Shown here: piece by piece, positions 1 to 6,224 of the stretch
Position numbering within the stretch: the first letter of the stretch is position 1
Layout: every line of letters begins with the position of its first letter
Source: Bacteroidales bacterium
Lineage (GTDB): Bacteria > Bacteroidota > Bacteroidia > Bacteroidales > VadinHA17
Length of the DNA: 6,224 nucleotides
Reading direction: 5' to 3'
Assembly (NCBI GenBank): GCA_003501665.1
Contig: DNOQ01000245.1
Span: forward strand, 4,644 to 10,867
Translations under genes and position numbers: made by a program
Notes under the pieces: generated by a model
Database searches by the model: none
What the model was told of the DNA's origin: nothing
What the model saw: the letters and a program-made list of their open reading frames with translations, nothing else

Positions 1-183
1 ATCTCCCTGGGAATGCCTGAACAGAAAATGAGTACAGCCCGCCAGGTCATCAAACATGGCATTGGAATTGGGATCAATTAATACATACGGGATAGTATTC
101 CTATCCAGTATCTCCCTGAATTTTTCACTGTAACCTGTGGGAAATATTCTGTTATCCGAATTTAAAAGAAATCCAACTTTCAT
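1..183 (-). CDS. N-terminal fragment of a possible ATP-grasp-type protein (cut by window edge)
   Basis: Only the first 61 codons are visible; the gene continues past the left edge. It begins MKVGFLLNSDNRIF, then has a segment like YVLIDPNSN and ends in THFLFRHSQGD. The ATG at 183-181 overlaps the TGA of the CapA-like gene (ATGA, 180-183), which fixes the start and implies translational coupling. The fragment has a short beta strand, a helix (about residues 18-28), a second strand ending in a polar turn, then a strand leading to a polar HSQGD stretch. From memory, that order resembles the domain preceding the ATP-binding fold in ATP-grasp proteins of Bacteroidota surface-polysaccharide clusters. 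No ATP-binding or catalytic residue is visible, so the family is a guess. It has no signal peptide and looks cytosolic. It could also be an uncharacterised glycan-locus protein. Its reality as a gene is much surer than its function. Confidence 0.6.
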   Translation of the reverse strand, partial: MKVGFLLNSDNRIFPTGYSEKFREILDRNTIPYVLIDPNSNAMFDDLAGCTHFLFRHSQGD

Positions 184-1187
184 AATATCCTTTTTAATTT
201 TTCGGGAACATGTGGTCTGTAAATGAAATCCCGAATCCTCCGGTATAATGCTCTCCTTCTTAAATGCCGATTGACTTGATAGTCGTAGGTTTCATTCAAA
301 GGAGAGCTATTCATATTAAGATACCGGTCAAATGGAGTAAACGGTAGTCTTATGACCCGGTTAAATAAAAACACATATTTTATAACCTTGTAATCAAGGG
401 TATGCATATCTATTGCCACACCCCATGAAATTCTGTTCCAAGGCATTGTGTTCTTATTGTAGGTAGATTGGGCTTCCCCGTTACCGGAAAAATATGCAGG
501 AGCATTCCTGAGGGCCGGCATGATGAAATTGCCCAGATTATAGGCAATAATACCTTTATTGTAGCCCTCAACAGGTTGAGGTGCATGTGCATGGCTTCCA
601 ATTACTATGTCGACGCCATTGTCAATCAGCCGTCTGGCAGTAATAATATCCTGAGGTTCCGGATAAGAGGATTCTTCCCTTCCCCAATGAATATAAACCA
701 CAATTCTTTCTGTCAAAGGTCTGATTTGTGTTATTTTCTGAATTAACGCGTCCGTATCGAGTTCACTTATCCTGAACGTGTCATCAACCTCCAGCAGGGG
801 TGATGTTGATGAACAAACAGCCGAAATAAAGGCTATTCTCATATCGCCCAATTTTAAAATAAGCGGATTATACTTCCCCTCATTACTCCTGCTTAAACCG
901 AAATGTTGAGTTTTAAGACCTTCGAGCTCATTTATTGTTGAAGACAATCCCTCCAAACCATAATCAAGAATATGGTTATTCCCGATATTAACGCAAAACA
1001 GTTTATTGCCGAAAATATCACCCAGGAAGTTCTCCTTAACTTTAAGATTAATCTTGCCCTCTTCAGGAAATCCATCCTTAATGATCGGGCACTCCAGATT
1101 AATTACCGTCTTTAAATCATTTTGAAATTTAAATGGCTTGTAAGGAACCACATCCCCCAAAAATAAAAGTACTTTATTCTTATCCAT
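180..1187 (-). CDS. CapA/PGA_cap-family protein (calcineurin-like metallophosphatase superfamily)
   Basis: A 335-residue protein with the ordered motifs of the CapA (poly-gamma-glutamate capsule, PGA_cap) family: LGD at 10-12, NLE at 30-32, GNNH at 69-72, HWGRE at 167-171, GSHAH at 197-201 with Q204, and YNLGNF at 216-221. In this superfamily the Asp, Asn and His residues line a metal site; all are present, so the enzyme looks intact. Classical CapA/PgsA proteins are membrane-anchored and take part in poly-gamma-glutamate capsule synthesis or export. This one starts directly at the catalytic domain with no signal peptide or membrane segment, so it is probably cytosolic. The tail after about residue 285 is very basic (RHLRRRALYRRIRDF). 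It starts 37 bp after the glycosyltransferase and its TGA overlaps the next ATG, so it belongs to the operon. A role in glycan or amino-acid tailoring is inferred; the substrate is unknown. There is no Shine-Dalgarno sequence before the ATG. Confidence 0.88.
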   Translation of the reverse strand: MDKNKVLLFLGDVVPYKPFKFQNDLKTVINLECPIIKDGFPEEGKINLKVKENFLGDIFGNKLFCVNIGNNHILDYGLEGLSSTINELEGLKTQHFGLSRSNEGKYNPLILKLGDMRIAFISAVCSSTSPLLEVDDTFRISELDTDALIQKITQIRPLTERIVVYIHWGREESSYPEPQDIITARRLIDNGVDIVIGSHAHAPQPVEGYNKGIIAYNLGNFIMPALRNAPAYFSGNGEAQSTYNKNTMPWNRISWGVAIDMHTLDYKVIKYVFLFNRVIRLPFTPFDRYLNMNSSPLNETYDYQVNRHLRRRALYRRIRDFIYRPHVPEKLKRIL

Positions 1188-1224
1188 TTTAAATCAGGTT
1201 ATAATCAGGTCAGGCGAAACTTCA

Positions 1225-2454
1225 TTATTTCCCGTCTGGTTGATTGGGCTGAGGCTTTGTGTTTAATGACCTGATAAATTCCAACATCCTTACAGCCTGA
1301 AAATTATAATTGAAGATTGTCTCAGTTAATCTTTTGCCTCTACTGCCAACTGTCAACGCAAATTCATAATTATCCAAGACATAACTTAATCTTTCTGCAA
1401 ATTCTTCAACACTGTCCGGTTCAGATAAAAATGCGTTATCATTATCTTTGAGATAAATGGGAATCTCCCCTACTTTAGTAACAACAACAGGTTTACCGGT
1501 TGATAGGTATTCCGTTAGTTTGGATGGGAATCCTGCATCAGCAATAATGCTTGTTGGACGTGCCAGGGCCAGTACTTTTGCTCCTGCCAGGTAGCCGGGG
1601 ACTTCTGTTCTGGACATTTGGCCGAGAAAGTGAACTCTTTTTCCCAGATTTAACTTTTCGGATTGTGTTCTAATTGCCGATTCCTCATCTGCAGAATCAC
1701 CCTTTCCAATGAGAACCAGGTCAATATCTGGCTTAGCATCGGCTATCTTACTGAAACTCTCAATTAAGATGTCTACCCCGTCCTTTTTTATCGTAAGACT
1801 CCCGCAATAAACTATATAATTATACGGGAGTGGTGGGGCTTCTGTAATGTTAAACCTTTCACTATCAACAGTGCTGGGTACTAAAAGCAGCTTCCCTTCC
1901 TTAACATTTCTGCTTTTGTAAAAATCCACCAGGTATTGAGAAATGCAGAAAATTCCGTCACATAACCTGGTACCAATAAAAGACTTACTCTCTCCCCAGG
2001 CTTTCTTGAGCCAGGGCTTCTGGAATTCTCTCAAAGGATGTTCACTATGCTCATGAATTATCTTTATTCTTAACAGTTTGCCCAGAAAATAGACAAACAG
2101 CTGGGTCCTCAGGGTGTTTGTCCAAAGATTAATTGCAAGGATTTCATTTTGCAGGCACAGGTCTCTTAGAATACTGTAAGCTTTAAAGTATTTCCGGATC
2201 GTTACCCATCGTCGAATCAGAAAATATTTACTTCTTACTTTTTGACCGTAAGGATGGTAATAATCAATACCATCAAATGTACCTTCAAAATATTCATTAT
2301 ATTCATTCTTGAAGCAAATAACAGAAGCGGATATCTTATTCTCCAAGAACCCTTTAGCAAATGTATGCACACGATTGGTTGCCGCGTTTCCTTCAGGGAA
2401 CGTAAACGTATCACCAAAAATGATTACTGCTTCTTTTTTTTCAAATTGATCCAT
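1225..2454 (-). CDS. Glycosyltransferase, GT-B fold, family 4-like
   Basis: A 409-residue soluble GT-B glycosyltransferase, expected to transfer a sugar from a nucleotide-sugar donor to the lipid-linked repeat unit at the inner face of the cytoplasmic membrane. The N-terminal acceptor domain has a FPEGNAATNRV segment (19-29), replacing the usual glycine-rich loop, and HEHSEHP at 134-140. VPSTVDSERF (192-201) marks the linker to the C-terminal donor domain. That domain shows YCGSLTIKKDG (216-226, basic residues expected near the donor phosphates), LVLIGKGD (246-253), VHFLGQMSRTEV (274-285) and GFPSKLTEYLSTGKPVV (308-324). E315 fits the second Glu of the EX7E motif, but the first position is A307; many family 4-like enzymes with a FPSKL.EYL core also lack that Glu. 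The last ten residues are polar and likely disordered. Donor and acceptor sugars cannot be read from the sequence. It lies between the polymerase and the CapA-like gene in the same orientation. Confidence 0.93.
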   Translation of the reverse strand: MDQFEKKEAVIIFGDTFTFPEGNAATNRVHTFAKGFLENKISASVICFKNEYNEYFEGTFDGIDYYHPYGQKVRSKYFLIRRWVTIRKYFKAYSILRDLCLQNEILAINLWTNTLRTQLFVYFLGKLLRIKIIHEHSEHPLREFQKPWLKKAWGESKSFIGTRLCDGIFCISQYLVDFYKSRNVKEGKLLLVPSTVDSERFNITEAPPLPYNYIVYCGSLTIKKDGVDILIESFSKIADAKPDIDLVLIGKGDSADEESAIRTQSEKLNLGKRVHFLGQMSRTEVPGYLAGAKVLALARPTSIIADAGFPSKLTEYLSTGKPVVVTKVGEIPIYLKDNDNAFLSEPDSVEEFAERLSYVLDNYEFALTVGSRGKRLTETIFNYNFQAVRMLEFIRSLNTKPQPNQPDGK

Positions 2455-2463
2455 TTAAAGTAT

Positions 2464-2530
2464 TCCTTGGATTTAATTAAACGCTTTCTGCAATGTTATT
2501 GTTATTTGAACAACAAATAATAACCAAGGA
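2464..2530. repeat. Nested AT-rich inverted repeats in the 119-bp gap between polymerase and glycosyltransferase genes
   Basis: TCCTTGG (2464-2470) is matched by its exact reverse complement CCAAGGA (2524-2530). Nested inside, TTATTTG (2502-2508) pairs with CAAATAA (2514-2520) around an AACAA loop, and the stem extends to GTTAT/ATAAC if a 3-nt bulge is allowed. This is the only gap above 100 bp inside the leftward operon (2455-2573). The stem is AT-rich with no U-tract, so it is not a good intrinsic terminator. It might be an RNA processing or stability element, or chance in AT-rich DNA. I found no exact TAnnTTTG promoter motif in the gap. Confidence 0.35.
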
Positions 2531-2573
2531 TTGACATGTTTAACCAGGGTGACGGAAGTACTATCAAAATCGC

Positions 2574-3929
2574 TTATTTTGGGATGAGTTTTTCGCTTCC
2601 AATCACAAGATCTCTCTTCTCAATCCGGTTCTCTGGAATACCACTTGGAGTAAAATATCCGAATAACCAGAAACTCATTATCAGTGGAAGCAATATTATT
2701 CCATAACTAATTGAAATAAATATTATTATAATAAAAAACAGAGTTTTGCCAGTATACGAGAACTGTTTCGAATAAAAGGCGGATGCCCTGAAAGAATAAA
2801 TTACAAAAAACAGAAACCCGACAATTCCATATGTTGCAAGTAAATTACCTATTCCAGTAATTGTCGACACGTTTGCCCCGATTTTATAGGTCCATCTTTC
2901 TTCATTTATGCCTCCAAGTCCAAGAACTGGATTCTCCATAAAGTCGCGAAAAGAAATAAGGAAAGAGACAAAACGTTGCGGATTAATTGATTCCTCTCTT
3001 CCAATGCTGCCCTCCACCATTATCTCCATATTTTCCGTTTCATCAAAAAGACTAACAATCTTCTGACTCATAAAAGGGAGCGAGAAAACCAATAACAGGA
3101 CAATCAAAATCAAGGGCCATAATACAATGATCAATTTCTTCTGTTTATTGTAAAAGTAAAACATCAGGATTACCAGCAGTATGACATATCCAGTAGTGGA
3201 TTGAGAAGTGATCAATGCGATTAATAGAATCCAGAACCGCAACTTGCTTCCCTTTGATCCTTTAAAGAAGAATAGGTTAATAAAAACAGCCACTGAGAGC
3301 ATTACCGCAAAACCGCCCGGTTCCCATGCAAACCCGCAATTTCTCGGAGGAAGAAAGTCAAACTGCACAGACATGGCAGTAGGCTGCACAGAATATAGTA
3401 TAGCATTTAGTCCATTTCCTGATACATACGAGAAATCTTCAATGGAAGAAATCTGACCGAAGTAATTATAAAGATTATCACCTCCGAGAATTATTTGAAC
3501 AACCCACATTATCAACCCTATAATCGCAAGGTAGAACATGGTGAACTCATAAATCCTGAAGAAATCTGCCTTCAGTGCTTTTACCGCTGAATAGCTGATG
3601 AAAAACAGGAAAGCATTGTTAAGAAAGAATGTAGGTCGAAACTCATGGAACTTAATTGAGATCGCCACAAAGTATATGAGATACCCAAAAATCAGAAGAT
3701 AGAACTGCTTATTGAATACTATCCTCCACTTAAGTGCAAGAATCCCTCCCAGGATTATTACTAATGAAAACCAGATAGGATTATCAAGAATCGATGTTGA
3801 TACAACATATTTATTGGCGTGTCCGGTATAAATGATAAGTGTGAATATGTAAAAATATTCAAAGAATGATAGCTTCACCGGATCGGATGAAACTCCTTTA
3901 AACTTGAATTCTGCGACATCCTTCATCAT
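2574..3929 (-). CDS. Wzy-type O-antigen/exopolysaccharide polymerase
   Basis: A polytopic membrane protein of 451 residues from the chosen start, with about 11-12 hydrophobic segments. It has the two long loops typical of Wzy/O-antigen ligase proteins. The first carries RNCGFAWEPGGFA (R196, E203, P204), matching the family's R..G...EPg.fA signature. The second large loop (about 288-359) contains PQRF (R319) and NPVLGLGG (333-340), the usual arginine followed by nP..G.G. Proteins of this kind join undecaprenyl-linked repeat units into long chains on the periplasmic side of the inner membrane. It follows the flippase by 69 bp and precedes the glycosyltransferase. Start choice: tandem ATGs at 3929 and 3926 are preferred over an in-frame TTG at 3959 that would add ten residues (ERTIEKLTF after the start); none has a Shine-Dalgarno. 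The reading frame is the same as the flippase's and is parted from it only by one TAG. The sequence is poorly conserved apart from the loop motifs, as usual for Wzy, and a ligase role is possible. Confidence 0.87.
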   Translation of the reverse strand: MMKDVAEFKFKGVSSDPVKLSFFEYFYIFTLIIYTGHANKYVVSTSILDNPIWFSLVIILGGILALKWRIVFNKQFYLLIFGYLIYFVAISIKFHEFRPTFFLNNAFLFFISYSAVKALKADFFRIYEFTMFYLAIIGLIMWVVQIILGGDNLYNYFGQISSIEDFSYVSGNGLNAILYSVQPTAMSVQFDFLPPRNCGFAWEPGGFAVMLSVAVFINLFFFKGSKGSKLRFWILLIALITSQSTTGYVILLVILMFYFYNKQKKLIIVLWPLILIVLLLVFSLPFMSQKIVSLFDETENMEIMVEGSIGREESINPQRFVSFLISFRDFMENPVLGLGGINEERWTYKIGANVSTITGIGNLLATYGIVGFLFFVIYSFRASAFYSKQFSYTGKTLFFIIIIFISISYGIILLPLIMSFWLFGYFTPSGIPENRIEKRDLVIGSEKLIPK

Positions 3930-3998
3930 AAAAGTCAGCTTTTCGATTGTTCTCTCCAAAAACCACAGGAGAAGTAAAAAGTTTTCTATCCGTATTCG

Positions 3999-5261
3999 CT
4001 ACCTCAATTCCACTACCAGAAAGCGGTAATACAGGTACATACACAAAAAATATATTATCCCTGAAAAGAATGTTGTCCATGATGCCCCTGTTTCACCAAA
4101 TAACGGTATTAAGACTACATTAAGTATCAAAACACTAAGTCCAACAATAAATGCACTGTTTCTCAATGCTTTTCCCTTACCATGGGATCCTAAGAAGCGG
4201 TTAAAGAAGTCAGCCATTCCATTCATTATCATTCCAACACTAACAATGTAAGTCAATTTGATTACCGGGGCAAATTCGGGGCCGTAAAAGATCCTGATGA
4301 AGGGGCCGACCAGCAGTACAGTCAATAACAATGCAGCACCACTTATTCCCAAAGTAATTAATAACAGCTTTCTGTCAATCTTCCTGCTCGTTGAGAAATC
4401 CTTATAATGGGTCGTTGCTATAACGTTAGGGATAAAAGCTAATGGCGCAGCTATAGTCACCGCTAATGAATAGTATCCCACACCACTGTTATCAGTGGCA
4501 AAATAACTTATCAGGACGCCCGTCAATTGTGAAAAACCTACAGCAAAAAGGCTTCCGATATAAACATTGAATCCAAAGGTCTTATTGTAATGAATGATCT
4601 CCTGCACCCTATCCCTTAAATTCCTGAAAGAAGGCTTTATCTTAATTATTATATAGAGTGCAACTATTATATTACCCGCGAAATAGGTTGCCAGAATTAA
4701 TATCAGTCTGTTTCCTGAATAATTTATTAAGAAATAATAAATAACCAGAATAATCCCGAAATATATCAGATGAGGGAACAGTCTGGCTTTAGCCAGCAAC
4801 CTGATCTTATTGTCTGCCTGGAATAATACTTCAAAATACTTAGTTATAAGAAAGACCCATGAGAAAGGAATAGCCAGCAAGAGAACCAGACGCAACCCCT
4901 TTTCATTAATGTTCTTATCAAAAACAGCATAACCACAAAAAGAAAGTGCCAATAATAAAAACAGAAGCCCTGTGATGATTAGCTCAGCACCATAAAGCTC
5001 CTGTGCTTTCCGGGAGTCACTGTTGAGCACGAGTGCCCGATTCCCTGCCTGAAAAAAACCAAACGTGAAAATCACGGTGGCCAGGGAAAAAAGATTCAGG
5101 ATCAACTTGAAACTGCCATAGTCGGCCGGCCCAAGGAACCGGGTGATTATTATACTGGTAATTACTGATAACGGTATGGATATTATATTGGCACTTAAAA
5201 GTCCTGCAACCTGCTTGATTTTTACATTACTCTTATATCTCTCCAAAAGCTTTCCTATCAT
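3999..5261 (-). CDS. Wzx-type polysaccharide flippase (Polysaccharide_synt/MOP superfamily)
   Basis: A 420-residue integral membrane protein with about 12 hydrophobic segments (roughly 18-43, 53-72, 94-113, 126-147, 164-181, 186-208, 229-253, 261-283, 299-326, 333-357, 369-388 and 394-417), the number and length expected of Wzx. The RFLGPADYGSF stretch (41-51), right after the first segment, is characteristic of the family, and the basic N-terminus (KLLERYKSNVKIKQ) would sit in the cytoplasm. Such proteins flip undecaprenyl-diphosphate-linked repeat units across the inner membrane. It is the first gene of the leftward operon, and the polymerase follows, a typical Wzx/Wzy pairing. The stop is TAG at 4001-3999. 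The ATG at 5261 is the first in a frame that begins with a hydrophilic amphipathic stretch, and no Shine-Dalgarno precedes it. The transported glycan cannot be inferred. Confidence 0.92.
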   Translation of the reverse strand: MIGKLLERYKSNVKIKQVAGLLSANIISIPLSVITSIIITRFLGPADYGSFKLILNLFSLATVIFTFGFFQAGNRALVLNSDSRKAQELYGAELIITGLLFLLLALSFCGYAVFDKNINEKGLRLVLLLAIPFSWVFLITKYFEVLFQADNKIRLLAKARLFPHLIYFGIILVIYYFLINYSGNRLILILATYFAGNIIVALYIIIKIKPSFRNLRDRVQEIIHYNKTFGFNVYIGSLFAVGFSQLTGVLISYFATDNSGVGYYSLAVTIAAPLAFIPNVIATTHYKDFSTSRKIDRKLLLITLGISGAALLLTVLLVGPFIRIFYGPEFAPVIKLTYIVSVGMIMNGMADFFNRFLGSHGKGKALRNSAFIVGLSVLILNVVLIPLFGETGASWTTFFSGIIYFLCMYLYYRFLVVELR

Positions 5262-5379
5262 CTTCTTTTAATATTGCTGCAAAAGGCCGGGCTATCTGCC
5301 CTTTGTTCCATTGTATATTTCTTCTTGAAATTGAGTTAAAAAATCCGGACAGATCTTTTTCTTAAAAAATAAGATATTG

Positions 5380-5397
5380 AAACAAATATATTTGTTT
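5380..5397. promoter_or_regulatory. 18-bp perfect palindrome in the divergent promoter region (candidate operator)
   Basis: AAACAAATATATTTGTTT is its own exact reverse complement; the next bases outward (5379 G, 5398 G) break the symmetry. It lies between the leftward flippase operon and the rightward lyase gene. Its core reads TATATTTG on both strands, which fits the Bacteroidota -7 consensus TAnnTTTG in both directions, but neither direction has a TTG at 17-23 bp upstream. It overlaps the -33 TTTG of the candidate lyase promoter. It could therefore be an operator for a dimeric regulator, a -7 element for the leftward operon (leader of about 115 nt), or chance in AT-rich DNA. Confidence 0.4.
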
Positions 5398-5419
5398 GTC
5401 GTAAAATATGTTATGTTTG
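5391..5419 (+). promoter_or_regulatory. Candidate Bacteroidota-type promoter of the lyase gene
   Basis: TTTG at 5391-5394 is followed after 17 bp by TATGTTTG at 5412-5419, matching the -33 TTTG / -7 TAnnTTTG pattern known for the primary sigma factor of Bacteroides and Flavobacterium, where spacers of about 17-23 bp occur. Transcription would begin near 5425-5428, giving a leader of about 26-29 nt before the ATG at 5454. No Shine-Dalgarno precedes that ATG (TCAAAACCTAAAT), which is normal in this phylum. The match is by eye only. Confidence 0.5.
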
Positions 5420-5421
5420 TC
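5393..5421. repeat. 8-bp direct repeat TGTTTGTC spaced 21 bp
   Basis: Exact copies of TGTTTGTC lie at 5393-5400 and 5414-5421. The 21-bp period is two helical turns, so both copies would face the same side of the DNA. Each copy overlaps one of the two promoter elements of the lyase gene, so the similarity may come partly from the shared TTTG hexamer-like motifs. A binding site for a regulator of the divergent region is possible but unproven. Confidence 0.3.
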
Positions 5422-5453
5422 AAATAAATTGCCCCATTCGTCAAAACCTAAAT

Positions 5454-6224
5454 ATGCAGAGATCTTTTGTTTTACTGTTGCTACTAGTGAGTTCAGTATC
5501 TTATGGAAGAACCGTTTACCTGTCGCCCAACGGGAATGATTCTAATCCGGGAACACTCGCTCAACCATTCTTCACCCTGAACAAAGCCTGGACTATAATA
5601 GCGCCGGGAGACACCGTCTATCTACGGGGTGGTTTATATCAATATAAATCAACCCAGTATCTGAAGGACAAAAACGGCAGTTCATCGGCTACGATAAAAG
5701 TATGGGCATACCCCGGGGAGATACCAATCATTACCAAAAATACAACTACCAGTTTCTCCTATACCTGGACAAGCGGAATATTGTTTACAGGCAATTACTT
5801 CCATTGGAAAGGAATAGAGATCACTGGTTTCACCCAACAGGATTCCAAAGTTTACACAGGCTTCCGGATATCAGATAGCAATAATAATGTGTTTGAACAG
5901 ATAAACTCTCATCATAACGGCCATGGGTGTGTTATCACAGGCAAATCATCCGGTAATCTGGTATTAAACAGTGATTTTCATCACAACCAGGACCCCCTGA
6001 CTACACTAAAGTATGGCAATGCTGATGGACTTGAACTATGCTACATCCCCGCTGGGCTGACAAACACGATAAGGGGATGCCGTTTCTGGTGGAACACTGA
6101 TGATGGAATTGATCTCTGGCAGAATGATGGGGTCGTTATAATAGAAAACAGCTGGGCCTGGAATAATGGCTTTATACCTGACACTTATACCCCAGCCGGG
6201 AACGGTAACGGATTCAAACTTGGG
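5454..6224 (+). CDS. Exported PL9-type (pectate lyase Pel9A-like) right-handed beta-helix protein, 3' end cut by window
   Basis: 257 codons are visible and the frame is still open at the right edge. An 18-residue signal peptide (MQRSFVLLLLLVSSVSYG) is followed by TVYLSPNGNDSNPGT and PGDTVYLRGGLY, the usual opening of secreted parallel beta-helix carbohydrate enzymes. Asn-rich coils follow (NNNVFEQINSHHN, GNLVLNSDFHHN, VVIIENSWAWNNG). Family PL9 uses four Asp residues to bind calcium and a Lys as base (in Erwinia Pel9A D209, D233, D234, D237 and K273). Here D191 (NADG), D216, D217 and D220 (DDGID) and K255 (GNGFKLG) match in order and nearly in spacing. The expected activity is eliminative cleavage of a uronate-containing polysaccharide such as pectate, outside the cytoplasm. 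The substrate is uncertain because the neighbours make, rather than degrade, a polysaccharide. It is divergent from the flippase with its own candidate promoter. C-terminal domains or a secretion tail cannot be seen. Confidence 0.87.
   Translation, partial: MQRSFVLLLLLVSSVSYGRTVYLSPNGNDSNPGTLAQPFFTLNKAWTIIAPGDTVYLRGGLYQYKSTQYLKDKNGSSSATIKVWAYPGEIPIITKNTTTSFSYTWTSGILFTGNYFHWKGIEITGFTQQDSKVYTGFRISDSNNNVFEQINSHHNGHGCVITGKSSGNLVLNSDFHHNQDPLTTLKYGNADGLELCYIPAGLTNTIRGCRFWWNTDDGIDLWQNDGVVIIENSWAWNNGFIPDTYTPAGNGNGFKLG

Noticed and set aside
468..746. Rightward open frame of 92 codons opposite the CapA-like gene
   Set aside because: It lies wholly antisense to a gene with clear family motifs, has no recognisable domain, and its composition is that of a reverse-frame shadow.
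1192..1210. Direct repeat AATCAGGT (1192-1199 and 1203-1210) just upstream of the CapA-like start
   Set aside because: It is only 8 bp in a 37-bp gap within an operon, with no symmetry or link to a promoter; chance or slippage is the simpler explanation.
2242..2520. Rightward open frame of 92 codons opposite the glycosyltransferase start
   Set aside because: It is antisense to a well-supported gene, has no family resemblance, and no promoter of the expected type precedes it.
3898..4080. Leftward 60-codon open frame spanning the flippase-polymerase junction
   Set aside because: It is out of frame with both flanking genes, overlaps their coding ends and has no visible domain.
5383..5390. TATATTTG on the minus strand as a -7 element for the flippase operon
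   Set aside because: No TTG or TTTG lies 17-23 bp upstream on that strand, so I did not list it as a separate promoter and only noted it within the palindrome.
1..6224. Defence system, CRISPR array, mobile element or RNA gene
   Set aside because: All coding space is explained by glycan-locus genes, I saw no regularly spaced repeats, transposase, integrase or terminal repeats, and no tRNA- or rRNA-like sequence in the gaps.

Overview
The window looks like part of a chromosome from a member of the Bacteroidota. It is AT-rich, the start codons lack Shine-Dalgarno sequences, and a TTTG-N17-TATGTTTG promoter of the Bacteroidota type lies ahead of the one rightward gene. The protein types also fit exopolysaccharide or capsule loci of that phylum. 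This assignment is inferred from sequence style only; nothing in the window fixes genus or species.

Layout: five genes read leftward as one probable operon covering about 1-5261. In transcription order they are a Wzx-type polysaccharide flippase (5261-3999), a Wzy-type polymerase (about 3929-2574), a GT-B family 4-like glycosyltransferase (2454-1225), a CapA/PGA_cap metallophosphatase-superfamily protein (1187-180), and the first 61 codons of a further gene (183-1) that starts inside the CapA-like stop codon (ATGA overlap) and runs off the left edge. A 192-bp divergent intergenic region (5262-5453) separates this operon from a rightward gene (5454 to the right edge). That gene encodes an exported right-handed beta-helix protein with the calcium-binding and catalytic residue pattern of family PL9 pectate lyases.

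How the genes fit together: Wzx and Wzy are the flipping and polymerising steps of Wzx/Wzy-dependent surface polysaccharide synthesis, and the glycosyltransferase would add a sugar to the lipid-linked repeat unit. The CapA-like protein and its translationally coupled partner (possibly an ATP-grasp enzyme, weakly supported) hint at tailoring of the glycan or at an amino-acid-linked component. The divergent lyase would act in the periplasm or outside the cell and could cut the same polymer or a related uronate-containing one. The initiating phosphoglycosyltransferase and the Wza/Wzc-type export genes are not in the window.

I found no CRISPR array, RNA gene, insertion sequence, phage gene or recognisable defence system. 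The most interesting points are the PL9-type lyase next to a Wzx/Wzy operon, the 18-bp palindrome and 21-bp-phased repeat in the divergent promoter region, and the CapA-like gene coupled to an unidentified partner.
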